Under the pieces are notes generated by a model. That model did not search any database, was not told where the DNA came from, and saw nothing but the letters and a program-made list of their open reading frames with translations. The position numbers were made by a program, and so were the translations under genes. DNA of 64,000 nucleotides from Anolis sagrei (lineage: Eukaryota; Chordata; Lepidosauria; Squamata; Anolidae): contig NC_090023.1 of the NCBI RefSeq assembly GCF_037176765.1, forward strand, positions 141,685,366 through 141,749,365, read 5' to 3'. Of the stretch, positions 22,346 to 30,380 are shown piece by piece; the first letter of the stretch is position 1; each line of letters opens with the position of its first letter.

Positions 22346-25300
22346 CATAACAAGATTAGTACACAGCAAACAAGATCACCATGCTGGCTTTTGTATTTGA
22401 ACACATCGGACATTTCCCAAGTGTCTAGGACTGTGTGAATAATGCGTGCAGATCTGAGTAGGGTGGCCTTTTGCTACTGACAAATGGTAATTTTGTCACT
22501 GCCAATTGTTTTTAAGTGCAAGCCAAGGTCTTTAGGCACTGCATCCAGTGTGCCAATCACCACTGGGACCACCTTTACTGGCTTGTGCCAGGGTCTTTGC
22601 AGTTCTGTCTTTAAATCCTCATGCCGTGTAAGCTTTTCCAGTTGCTTCTCATCAATCCTGCTGTCGCCTGGGATGGCAACATCGACGATCCATACTTGTT
22701 TTTTTCCCACTATTGTGAGGTCAGAAGTATTGTGCTCCAAAACTCTGTCAGTATGAATTAGGAAGTCCCAGAGTTGTGGTTGTTGTTGTTGTTGTTGTTG
22801 TTGTTATTATTATGCATCTCTTTCCTCTTTTTGACAGTGCAAGATTGAAAAATAGCAGCAAACAGATCTGCATTGATCCCAAGCTAAAGTGGATTCAGGA
22901 GTATCTGGAGAAATATCTACTCAAGTAAGCCAAGAAAACAAAAGGACTAACAGCTAAAGCACACTGGGTAAAGCACTGAAGGCTTATTCTGGCCAGATGG
23001 ATCATTTCCACTCTCCCCCGAGAAAATAGACCGTATTCTTGCTTCAGGTCTTTTGGGATTTTTCTTCCTGTTTTGCTAACAGGAAAGATTTGGGGATTTT
23101 CTATCTGACACCAGCATTTTCAGTATTCGGGACTAGAAACAAGGGCTAGCTGAGCCCTGCGAAAATGAGCCAATCCTGAGTGCAGTTCTCATAAAAAAAC
23201 CCACAAATGCTGTAACTCAGCCCTTCATTTGTACCCTTTTTGAGGGTAACCTGCATGGTTCATAGCCATATTCAAATTTCTGTCTGAGAATGTTCCCTTT
23301 TGGATACATTGAATATGTAGGAGATGCAGAAATCGAATTCCAAAATTCCTTCCACAACAGTCTTTGGTGGGAGTTGTATCCACCTAAACTCTGTTTCAAG
23401 CATACCTGCAGGTCATTTTCCCTATCTGCATAATGCTGAATTTCCACCCAATTCCAAAGCATTTTCTTTTAGCATTTCCTGTCAGTCAGATATGTTTTTC
23501 AATTGTTGCCCTGTGTCTAGTGATATCTTACTGACTGCTGCCCCCGTAAATGATTATATGGAAAATGAATATTTTACAATTATTATAATGTAGCTTTAAA
23601 GACCTTCGGTTTTTCACTTGTATTAAGATTGTATTACATTGTATTATACATGAACTTGCACTCACGTACATAGATATATATATGCACACACACATATGTA
23701 TAAATATACACATGCACATCACATTCTAGCTATAAAGGTGGCTATTTTTAATGTTATAAAAGCCCAACTGTATATGGAAGTTTATTTTATAAAATAAAAT
23801 GAATGCTTTTTTAAAAATGGGCTCTTGTAAATTGTTTCACCTTCTCACATTACAGAGACTATGTACTGTATGGGGGCTGTTTTTCATTTACTCCTTTTGG
23901 CCAGGAGTAAGTTTGTCACTCACTAACCCTACTTATTCTTCTTGAGGCTGGATCTACATTATCATAAAATGAAGATTATATGGTAGTGTAGATGGGACCT
24001 GTCTGTCCTCCAATAATTATTTCTCAAGTGTATATCTCTGATGTTATTGAGCTATGGCAGAAATGGAAACCAAATATTTTTCCACCAAAGACTTCCTTGT
24101 TCTTTCAAGTTAAAATTGCCTGAGCTGCAACTCTTAACGCCGTTTTAATTGAGGGGCTTTGCGTCTAACTGAAGCTGCACCATTAAGACCTGAGGCTAGT
24201 AACAGCTCTTCCTGACCCTGATCCTCTTAACAGCCTTCTGCATAGATATCCAATTTCGTGTAATATTAACTCCTAGTTCCATGATAGTCAAAGAATCAAG
24301 TCCTAATTTCAGTCATGCTAACAACTACACCATTAACATTAATGCTGATAAGTCTTCAATCTTTTCTTGCTTTCTTTCATGTAAAGAAAGAAATTATAAC
24401 AAACTTGTAAATTCCAAGAATTAGTGAGGAAAATAGGGAAGAGTCCAAAGCTACCAAGTGATCACTTTTGTCAGGCTTGCGATTTTAGAGAGGGTGAAAA
24501 GGAAGAAAAAAGTGTGCAATGGCTCACTAGCATTTTGTGATATGGATTTTTATTAACAGAGCTCTGTATCCTTCAAATTCAAATGCAACCCCGGTATGTA
24601 GCTTAGCCCAAAGGCTAACCCCGGTATGTAGCTTAGCCCAAAGTTGAGTGCCAAACAAGATGCAACATGGGAAATGTATATGCAGCCTTGCAACTCACAA
24701 AAATGTAAACTTGGGCCACAGGTGAAGGAACAGGGAAGAGGGAGATGCTTGGCCCTTTCTCTTGGGTCATTTCCTTCATCAAAATAACGGACCTTATACT
24801 TAAAATAATATAATTACATTTTAAATCAAAATAATCAACATTTATTTTAAAAGCCAGACTCAAATGCCTGATACTACTATATCACCATGGTTTTGTTACT
24901 ATAATGACATTAGATAAAACTACAGCAGGAATTATGTATTGTACTGAGTGTGAAGATTCTCCTATTTTTAATAAGCATACAAAACCAGGGAAAAATGCAG
25001 GGCAAAAATGATTTTTTTAATGTAAAAGATTTGGTCACTGAGGTTACCCGAAGGACGCACTCATCACATTATATCTTTTACTGGAGAGACAGAGGAGAAG
25101 GGATTGGAGATTCTCTTTATCCCAGAAGCTGCTTGTTGCCTTGCTATTCCGATTAATATACTTCTCCTTTTTGAAAGTCATGCTTAAAGAATCCAGATGA
25201 GTCACGAAAACTAGCCACTCTTCTCTGCATTGAGGGAGATGCGAGCAACAGCTGTGTCTACTACCATCGTAATTGCCTGCCCGCTTTGCCTTTTCTTGAA

Positions 25301-26820
25301 CTCGGGTCTCAGAATTACTCTCTGTCCTAAATTCCAAACTCATCCATAACCATTCCTTTTTTGAGGAAACATACCACCCTTCTTCATGGTGACATGCATA
25401 TAATCTGTTTGTGTTGGGAAAAGATCTCTGTGTTGATATATGAATCCACTTCTGGACTGGATTCCTGAGCATTTACCCCCTTTAGAGGGAGAAGGGGAAA
25501 GGAACACAAATGCTCTATCCACCTCTATCATTGCACTCTGTGCCATCCCAGTGAAGGAAGGGTATTCTGTAGAATGTGTGTATGTTTTCCTCATAAGAGG
25601 TTGCAGATCCCCCAGGCCAAAACATAAATACTGTGTGAGAAAGGTCAGCCTAGTAGTAATGTTAAGGATGGAGTGAACATGCTCAGTCCCACTGCATCTT
25701 CAGTGATATTGTGTAGTGGGAAAGAATGACTGAGGATAAAAACGCCATTATCTGTGAGAAATATTTTCTTGAACTTACTGCAAAAACAGAAAACTGTGGA
25801 TGATTGCAAACCTTATTGAAATAAATAACTTTCATAGAAGTTACCCTAGAATACTTAGGAAATCCCTAGAACAGTGGTTCTCAAGTTGTGGGTCCCCAGG
25901 TGTTTTGGCCTACAACTCCCAGAAATCCCAGCCAGTTTACCAGCTTCTCTAAGAATTTTCTAGTTTTTCCAGTGGGACTCTATGATGGAAGCATACCATT
26001 GAATTGACTGGAGGACCATGTATTCCTTGTATAGCTTTTTTGGTTAGAACATCAGCTGTGGTGGCCGTGATGCCAAGCCTCTTCTTCTGGGATCCTTCTT
26101 CCCAAGAACATCACCGCCTTCATAAAAGAAGCTTGCAGTGGATAGCACTGAAGTGTAACTGTATCAGTAGTTTATGGGATGGGTAATTCACAGTAGGGAA
26201 CGCTTGAGGCATGCACTGCTTGTTATGAAACCTCTTGAAATCCAACTACATCAAGATGTCCACTTTGCTTTCCTTGATGCAGTCTAACTTGAAATGCCAA
26301 GTTTTATAGTAGTTTTCAAAGAAGTAGCTATAAAAAAGGAGAAGAAGAAAAAGAAACATTCCTGCAAAAATAAAAATTAGGTAGTCTTACATATGCTGCC
26401 ACATTTCTTTTTCTTTTCCATCCTGCTTCCTCTCTCCTCTTAAAGATTAATTATATACTCCAGGATATTCAACAGTAAACCTCCAAAGTAGTTGTACATT
26501 TAGGGCCATGAGTTATATTCCTGTTTTACTCCTTCAATGAATATCTTTGGTGTTATATTTACTATATGAAGTTATGGTCCTCTTTAATATGTTCTGATTG
26601 CAATGAACACAGTTAGAACAGGGATTGCCAAGGAACAATTCTCCATGAAGTACTTCATATATTAATTGCATTAACAAGCCTGCTTCCTTTACGCTCTTCA
26701 TGTGTTACAGAGTGTCTAGAATTGGTAGTTACTTTCTTACAAGCGCTACCATCGCTCAACAGTTATGTTCCTTAATAGACTCTTAATCTGTTCTTCACCA
26801 ACAGGAGACTCAAGATGTAA
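9392..26820 (+). CDS. CXCL12 (stromal cell-derived factor 1), four coding exons
   Basis: CXCL12 is a secreted CXC chemokine that activates CXCR4 and binds ACKR3. It guides germ cells, blood stem cells, neurons and vessels. The spliced frame joins 9,392-9,455, 15,878-15,995 and 22,838-22,928 (alpha, 90 aa) or uses 22,838-22,924 plus 26,805-26,820 (beta, 94 aa). Visible hallmarks are the receptor-activating [11 protein letters not shown] start, four cysteines (C-P-C, GCS, QIC), the heparin-binding KHLK cluster, and the C-terminal helix [14 protein letters not shown]. Exon phases 1 and 2 and the 118-nt and 87-nt exons 2 and 3 match the mammalian gene. All introns are GT-AG. Identification is firm; no premature stop is seen. 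It is the only host gene I can support here. Confidence 0.97.
9972..10467 (-). mobile_element. tRNA-derived SINE, interrupted
   Basis: Same family as 2,926, reversed: 'gtgtcaggagcaacttt...gagaaactgcaag', 'gagagaattggcc', 'gtgggaggcttctctc', then after the insertion 'ggattcaaacctctgccctgttggtcagcag' (B box complement). The head is trimmed at 'gggtttaaccc'. Confidence 0.85.
10150..10403. mobile_element. Palindromic hAT-like MITE inside the SINE
   Basis: 254 bp with ends TAGGCCTGG and CCAGGCCTA and long imperfect inverted arms ('aagtacttagaaactaaagctc..gtggcgaaaatttcag' against 'ctgaaattttcaccacctgaactttagttttgtaagtactt'). Flanked by a perfect 8-bp duplication CTTCCTGG at 10,142-10,149 and 10,404-10,411. 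Removing it restores the normal SINE text. Confidence 0.9.
10531..11010. repeat. Tandemly repeated MITE array
   Basis: About two and a half copies of a 170-180 bp unit, starting near 10,574, 10,745 and 10,922. Each has 'gga.tc.gataa.ccagttcaaag', and the first two continue with 'acattgtgggattt', 'atattctgggttatatggct' and 'cagtgttgg..cccattctaca'. The outer end has the family's 'ggccccttccacacagc' terminus. Confidence 0.7.
11011..11630. other. Unrecognised part of intron 1
   Basis: No exon, known repeat or motif recognised. Confidence 0.4.
11631..12024 (+). mobile_element. Tigger-like element, copy 1
   Basis: Ends CAGGCAGTCCTCAAGTTAC and CTCAGGGACTGCCTG are inverted; TA precedes the left end (11,629-11,630), and the right TA appears decayed to TG. 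The interior ('aacaaggattggt', 'gggtgaatttcccttcctagaggtagatttctc') matches the reverse complement of 18,030-18,490. No transposase. Confidence 0.8.
12039..12405 (-). mobile_element. Long tRNA-derived SINE with a patch from another SINE
   Basis: 'aaggtaaaggtttcccctgat.ttaagtccagtcgtgtctgactctggggg' through 'gtcagcaagttcagcagctcagca' matches 53,889-54,185. On the minus strand it carries a B box GGTTCGAATAC. Positions about 12,285-12,345 ('tcacaccagaagcgacttgcag...ctcctgacacac') belong to the other SINE family, so the copy is chimeric. Confidence 0.75.
12430..12690 (-). mobile_element. CR1 3' fragment
   Basis: Minus orientation: 'gatgcccatccaacttctgtttaaagacct', 'ttgttgaacag', 'tcttgtaatttgaatccattg', 'gagcagcagaaaa' are the usual CR1 3' coding blocks, worn. 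Confidence 0.75.
12740..12930 (+). mobile_element. L2-like LINE 3' tail
   Basis: 'gttttgatggatttaactgtt...ttgtatactaatacttttatgtcaagccactttgagtcacctttgggagagataataataa' is a degraded form of the lizard L2-like tail 'aagccgccctgagtcccc'. Confidence 0.5.
12931..13544. other. Unrecognised part of intron 1
   Basis: No supported feature. Confidence 0.4.
13545..13625 (-). mobile_element. Short L2-like tail with (AAC)n
   Basis: (AAC)n at about 13,551-13,571, then 'ttatttttaacccaccctttctccccgaagggactcagggtgg', the reversed LINE or SINE tail seen again at 47,510, 51,550 and 56,790. Confidence 0.6.
13722..13915 (+). mobile_element. CR1 3' fragment
   Basis: Plus orientation: 'gagctgttcagcagtgaaatatgctgctttggaat', 'catctgtcagggatg', and the end 'gatggactggatggctcttgtggtc..caactctatgattct'. 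Confidence 0.85.
13916..15026. other. Intron 1, mostly unrecognised
   Basis: No exon or clear repeat. A (TATATC)-like run lies at about 14,800-14,822. Confidence 0.4.
15027..15277 (-). mobile_element. tRNA-derived SINE
   Basis: Full-length reversed copy: 'ctgtgtcaggagcgacttgagaaactgcaagtc' through 'ggattcgaacctctgacctgtcggtc' (B box complement) and 'ctaccaggggctcct' (head). Confidence 0.9.
15878..15995 (+). CDS. CXCL12 exon 2 (chemokine N-loop and first strands)
   Basis: 118 nt between an acceptor (cttgtag) and donor GTAAGT, phase 1 in and phase 2 out. It encodes (E)[14 protein letters not shown], then [12 protein letters not shown] and PGCSLQI. The CPC motif and the GCS cysteine form the chemokine disulfides. 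KHLK matches the heparan-sulfate-binding cluster of mammalian CXCL12. The length equals the mammalian exon 2. Confidence 0.97.
16180..16410 (-). mobile_element. Retroelement 3' end, copy 1
   Basis: The reverse complement ('gcattgatgtggcattgggggctgta', 'gtgtgctggggaaagcatttaattttattgtgaaatag', 'aataaagctatt') matches 40,690-40,835 closely. The terminal AATAAAGCTATT suggests a retrotransposon 3' end; the parent family is not identified. Confidence 0.6.
16411..18029. other. Intron 2, unrecognised
   Basis: No repeat or exon recognised in 1.6 kb. This quiet stretch directly follows exon 2. Confidence 0.4.
18030..18490 (-). mobile_element. Tigger-like element, copy 2, with microsatellite
   Basis: The right end CTTGAGGACTGCCTG is followed by TA (18,491-18,492). 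The interior matches the reverse complement of copy 1 at 11,631 ('gaaatctgcctctaggaagggaaattcactc', 'accaattcttgtttcc'). A (CT)n run (about 18,342-18,373) and an (ACCT)n run (about 18,374-18,401) lie inside. The left end is not clear. Confidence 0.75.
18580..18735 (+). repeat. GA-rich simple repeat
   Basis: Purine-rich (GGAAA)n, (GGAA)n and a short G-run. The long open frames on both strands here are low-complexity artefacts. Confidence 0.85.
18736..20426. other. Intron 2, unrecognised
   Basis: No repeat family, exon or hairpin recognised. A G-run lies at 19,723-19,737. Confidence 0.4.
20427..20491. mobile_element. Short MITE remnant
   Basis: 'gtcccatctatattttcatataattcag' and 'actgcattatatggcagtg' are the common 'atctacactgccatataatccag' MITE end. 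Confidence 0.5.
20492..20588. repeat. Hairpin with 29-bp arms in intron 2
   Basis: 20,492-20,520 is the reverse complement of 20,560-20,588 with two mismatches, separated by a 39-base loop. It would form a stable stem in the pre-mRNA. It may be the core of a MITE or a stand-alone inverted repeat. Confidence 0.8.
20589..21177. other. Intron 2, unrecognised
   Basis: No supported feature. Confidence 0.4.
21178..21395. mobile_element. MITE with GGGCCCATCCAGATAGGGCCC-type end
   Basis: Begins 'gagggcccatccagatagggccc' and ends 'agtatgggccctgtgtggactgccccc', with inverted subrepeats ('aggcatcc..aacgcctcctgtaaaagcgaatt', 'agacccaggttttc'). Related to the MITE at 9,892. Confidence 0.55.
21396..21947. 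other. Intron 2, unrecognised
   Basis: There is a loose inverted similarity between 21,440-21,510 and 21,515-21,585 ('gtgccagagctctcctgcc' against 'caccaggaggactctggcacc'); otherwise nothing is recognised. Confidence 0.4.
21948..22100. mobile_element. MITE of the 2,612 family
   Basis: 'gcactatagaatcaatgcaattagatatcactttaactgcca', 'tgctatgggatcctgggatttgtagtt', 'aaagaaggctaaagacc', 'tctcatgata'. Confidence 0.55.
22300..22812 (-). mobile_element. R4-like LINE, C-terminal endonuclease part
   Basis: The minus-strand frame 22,474-22,740 encodes [20 protein letters not shown], then [11 protein letters not shown] and [18 protein letters not shown]. This resembles the restriction-enzyme-like endonuclease tail of R4/Dong/Rex6-type LINEs (D-V-A-x-P-G-D core). 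The 3' side is an (ATT)n tail at about 22,303-22,341. A (GTT)n(ATT)n run at 22,777-22,811 lies at the truncated side. It ends about 25 bp before the exon 3 acceptor. Clade assignment is from memory of the family. Confidence 0.7.
22838..22928 (+). CDS. CXCL12 exon 3 (alpha terminus and shared donor)
   Basis: The acceptor (tttgacag) ends at 22,837. The phase-2 junction gives Ile, then [18 protein letters not shown] and [11 protein letters not shown], then TAA at 22,926-22,928. This covers the third strand, the fourth cysteine (QIC) and the C-terminal helix. The bases AA|GTAAGC at 22,923-22,930 are both 'Lys-stop' for alpha and a consensus donor (intron starting at 22,925) for beta. The beta version is 87 nt, as in mammals. 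Confidence 0.97.
22929..23815 (+). other. CXCL12 alpha 3' UTR
   Basis: Non-coding, AT-rich, free of recognised transposons apart from a CA/TA-rich run near 23,660-23,710. It contains TATTTTTAATGT-type AU-rich text before the poly(A) signal. Its extent is inferred from the signal at 23,793. Confidence 0.65.
23793..23798 (+). terminator. Poly(A) signal for the alpha form
   Basis: AATAAA followed within about 15-20 bases by a T-rich stretch, 0.87 kb after the alpha stop. No transcript evidence is available here. Confidence 0.6.
23944..24000. mobile_element. Short MITE remnant
   Basis: 'ggctggatctacattatcataaaatgaagattatatggtagtgtagatgggacc' is a tiny copy of the palindromic MITE family with both ends. 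Confidence 0.6.
24475..24556 (+). other. Candidate CXCL12 gamma-type alternative exon
   Basis: A pyrimidine-containing acceptor (cacttttgtcag) ends at 24,474. Joined in phase to exon 3 (AA|G), the frame continues Lys, then [16 protein letters not shown] and ends at TAA 24,554-24,556, adding a basic KRKKK cluster. Mammalian CXCL12-gamma carries a longer, much more basic tail encoded between exon 3 and the beta exon. The position fits, but the similarity is weak and basic A-rich text can arise by chance. Confidence 0.2.
24587..24643 (+). repeat. Two-copy tandem repeat, period 30
   Basis: A 27-base string beginning AACCCCGGTATGTAGCTTAG occurs identically at 24,587-24,613 and 24,617-24,643. Confidence 0.95.
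24644..25867. other. Intron 3, unrecognised
   Basis: No repeat or exon recognised. Confidence 0.4.
25868..25955 (+). mobile_element. Half of a hAT MITE
   Basis: 'cagtggttctcaagttgtgggtccccaggtgttttggcctacaactcccagaaatcccagccagtttaccagc' is the left half of the element found complete at 59,135. Confidence 0.65.
26805..26820 (+). CDS. CXCL12 exon 4 (beta C-terminus)
   Basis: Acceptor ttcttcaccaacag ends at 26,804. The first G completes the Lys codon, then AGA CTC AAG ATG TAA adds Arg-Leu-Lys-Met. Mammalian CXCL12-beta ends Arg-Phe-Lys-Met, so only one residue differs. This very short exon is supported by the acceptor, the phase and the matching tail. Confidence 0.92.
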
Positions 26821-26999
26821 GAGGCGAGCACTGTCGCCATCCACAGGATGCCCCTATGTAGAAGCCAGAGATATCCTTCTATTAGGGAATGTTAACGGCA
26901 TCTCTTCTATTACATATCAAAGAGCACTTCTGAAGTCATATATTTGCACAAAATGTCTAGGCTTTGCCAGCAGTATCTGATCTAGTTTGAATCTTTGGG

Positions 27000-27540
27000 T
27001 GAGTCTACACTGGTCAGTAAATGAGTAGAAATGCTCCAGGCTGGTCCTGGATTTGGCAAGCATGCACCCTGCTGGACCCACTGCGGCACTGGGCTGGTGT
27101 CCACATGGTCTCGCCAGAACAAAACCACACTGGACCATCACTTCACCTTCTGTGTTGCTGTTGTCACTCCTAGTCAGCAACAGAGCTTCATGCGATCCCA
27201 TGGCCATCATGGGTGCCCCATTCTGACATCAGTAAAGAAACCCATGCAATTAGGAAGGAGGATGGGGCTGATCTTCCTGGTTGTCTGTGTAGTTCTGCTA
27301 GTCTCACATTGGGATGCAAAGAGCTTTATGGCCTACTGGGAGCAATGACAGTGGCAACATGGGTGCATACCAGGCTGAACTGAATTTGATCCAGGTGTCC
27401 ACACTACATCAAATCTGCAGGATACTCCAAACTTTCCAGTAAATGTCACAGCATCCCCCCCAACTTTGCTTGAAGTGGGATAAATCCAGTTAAACCAGGA
27501 TAAACTGTGATATTCACCAGAAGTATAGTAACATTGTGAG
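27000..27540 (+). repeat. Unnamed dispersed repeat, copy 1
   Basis: 'ttctgacatcagtaaagaaaccc', 'ttgcaaagagctttatggcc..ctgggagcaatgacagtggcaac', and 'caccagaagtatagtaacattgtga' match the two halves of 44,060-45,250. No coding frame. Probably a non-autonomous DNA element. Confidence 0.5.
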
Positions 27541-28062
27541 GACAGCCAAAGGTCAATTCAGAGTGAGTCTGGGCTTTTGTGCCTGCATAGACTTGCCCTT
27601 TGGCAAAGTTTGATATTACGTAATACTCATATAAGTAACCAGAATCCATATGAAACAGCATTTATATGCATTTTGCTGTGCAGAACCCTGGCATTTACTC
27701 CTTATAACAAGAATTTCCTTGTTGGCTGGATTTTAGATGAATGCATGGAATAGAAAAGGACGGTTGGATCTCTAATATTTGTAGAGACAGTCCCCATCCA
27801 CACTTTAAAAAAATAGAACTATGTTTGAAAATAAGACAAGCTGTGGCCAGCGTTTTTGTAATAAATGACAGCACATTTGTGGAATAAAGTGGTGGTTCAT
27901 GAAAAATCATGGACATTGGGGGGAATGGGCCTGAATCAAGACCATGACAGGTTCATTTGACCATGTAGGGCTGAGAAGCTGCAATTCAGGATTATGGATA
28001 TGCTACTGAAATCATCCCAAATAAAGTGAAACATACTGGCTTTTTTTCCAAAGAGGAGCCCC

Positions 28063-28285
28063 CCGTGACACAATGGGTTCAACCCTTATGCTGGCAGGAC
28101 TGCTGACCAACAGATTGATGGTTCAAATCCAAGCTTCTGTCTCAGCTCTAGCTTCCTATGCGGGGACATGAGGGAAGCCTCCCACAGGATGGTTGTCCCC
28201 TGAGCAATGTGCTTGCAGAAGGCCAATTCTCTCACACCAGAAGCGGCTTGCAGTTTCTCAAGTTGCTCCTAACACATTTTTTTCA
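28063..28285 (+). mobile_element. tRNA-derived SINE
   Basis: Forward copy: 'gacacaatgggttcaacccttatgctggcaggactgctgacca', B box GATGGTTCAAATCC, 'gcctcccacaggatgg', 'ctcacaccagaagcggcttgcagtttctcaag'. It lies in the predicted beta 3' UTR. Confidence 0.85.
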
Positions 28286-30359
28286 AAGTTTCTGTTAGAG
28301 TGGTCAGTAGAGTCTAAGCACTGTATCGTATGGTATGTGTCTAAATGATTATAGATGGATACAAGTGGTAAGCCTTCTTTTCTTCATTTAATTGTCAACT
28401 AAAATAAGATTCAGGTGGAAAGGACAGTCTGCTTGCAACAGAAAAGCACTGATTACTTAGTACTGAAATATGTAATCTCTGACAAATGTGGAAAAATCAC
28501 AAGAGATTTTAAACAGGGTTATAGCTAACGGTATAATGAACTGTAACAGGCAATAGGAAGTGGCATTCACTTATATCATTCTGTCAATAGAGCAGCTTTC
28601 TTCAACAAAATGAAGGATTTAAGTGATTTCCTATCCCCCAGGCAACTCACTACACGTCCTCAAAAATAAGCTTGTCTGCTTTAGATGGCTGTGGGACAAT
28701 CAGATGCTTTGGGATGGAGCAGGAATAGCAAGAGGGAAAGAGAAATTACACAGGGTTTGATCTCTCCCCACTGTACATTTATAGAACTATGGAAAAGCAA
28801 AGCCTGTGTATTCTGCCAAACAGCATTACCTGTTTCAGATTGTTTAATAATGTATTCCTTAGTGGGTCAATGTTAAATGAAAAAGTTCAAGCTGATGTAA
28901 GGAATACAAACATGATGTCTTCATATGTACTCCCTGTAAAATTCTGAGAAATAGTGTGGTTATATAATGACTGCCTCAGCTGTAACACTTGGCAAATTTG
29001 CTTAATGGTCCTCTAAATGACTGCAAATCTTTTACCATTGGCTTGGTGTTCTGAGAGTTGAAGATCAACTCATAGATCCCCATCACTGTCCTAAAAGAAG
29101 GAAGTCATTTGGATTGCAAGGCTTTAGAAACCTTGTTGAGAAAAAGTCACACCGAATTCAATGGTGTTTTCTTCTATTACCAGAAGCAAGTGCCTCAAGA
29201 AAAATCTACCATGTTTGCACGTTCTTGGGAGCAAGCACTATTCATCTCAATAGAAATGACTCCTGGGTAGATGTGTGTAGGATTGTGTTGTTAATGTTAG
29301 TAATTTCTAGATAGCAAATCCAGAGGGATGTATATTCAGCATTTAAAAAGCACACAGTTCTGCAGGACCGGAGGTTACATAGTCCAAACAGATACACTTG
29401 TGAACAAACTTTGGAAAAGTGGTTCATATTTAATGCTAAGGGCGCATATTTTGCCATTAGTAATTAGTCATGACAATCAGTATTAATGCTCCTCTGCTTA
29501 TGGAAAATGCCATTAGACACCAGTTTTCAGTGATAAAGAAACAAAATGGCTGGGGACTGTGACTGAGAAACTGCAAGTCCAACTCAGGTCTATGTCAGCG
29601 GTACAGGAAATCAAGAGTAGTGTCCTAGAAATCCAAAGGATTAAAAACAAACCAATTCCAAAATCTGGGCTTGTTCACAAAAATATGTAGTAGTTCTTCC
29701 CAGAGAGTTCCCTTTACAATATTTGTGAACTTTTCTGCAACTTTTAATGGTGAGGGCAGGGTAGGTGTCAGTAGATTCACGTTTTCTTGTTATGTAAAAC
29801 AATGTGAGCTTTCCTGATGACAGAGGATTTTAAAACTCTTAATTCAATGTAAAAGAGCAACCTGAGGTCTGAAAGTAGATCTGTGTATAATCACAATACT
29901 CCTTGTTCCTTTAAGATGCAGAATTGACAGATAGGCAAGTTTGCATAGGACCCAACCACAGAGCGCATCATCGAGAGAAAAGAATACTAGTCTTTTTATT
30001 CCATAGTGACTACTTCATATTACAAGGGAAGCAATTTTAATGCACTAATGTCTGCGCATCTTTAAAAATATCTATGTGGTTTGTAGTGATGTGAAAATTG
30101 GAGGGTGTTTAAAGTGAATTCCTGTGCATGACTACTTCATTACAGAGAGCAGCAGCAGCACAGTCCAATTGAAAGCAGCCTCTGTACAGTAGTATGAAAG
30201 TATGGATTGTTTTCAGGTTGATTAGAACATTGCTAATGCTGTGTCTCATATTTCAGACATCCCCATGCAGCTTCCAAAAAGTGTTAAAATGTTTTGGATG
30301 GATAAGCAGCTTTATTTTTCTTTCTTTGTATTTAATATATACATATTTATAATGTTCAT

Positions 30360-30365
30360 AATAAA
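30360..30365 (+). terminator. Likely distal poly(A) signal for the beta form
   Basis: AATAAA at the end of an AT-rich stretch, followed by T/GT-rich text ('ttttctcagtatatgttttcctctgttc'). Chosen as the distal site because it is a canonical signal with a downstream element; its use is inferred. Confidence 0.5.
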
Positions 30366-30380
30366 ATATGTATTCAGATT

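Larger units (their letters stand above)
26821..30380 (+). other. CXCL12 beta 3' UTR (predicted)
   Basis: About 3.5 kb from the beta stop to the AATAAA at 30,360. It contains two transposon-derived pieces (27,000-27,540 and 28,063-28,285) and otherwise unrecognised, presumably UTR, sequence. Earlier AATAAA motifs at 27,860, 27,883 and about 28,020 could give shorter forms. Confidence 0.55.

Noticed and set aside
24587-24643. CRISPR-like repeat
   Set aside because: Only two copies with a 3-base gap in a vertebrate intron.
26328-26385. A/G-rich stretch 'aaaaaaggagaagaagaaaaag' as a gamma exon
   Set aside because: No acceptor in a suitable phase directly upstream; the candidate at 24,475 fits the splice phase better, though it is weak too.
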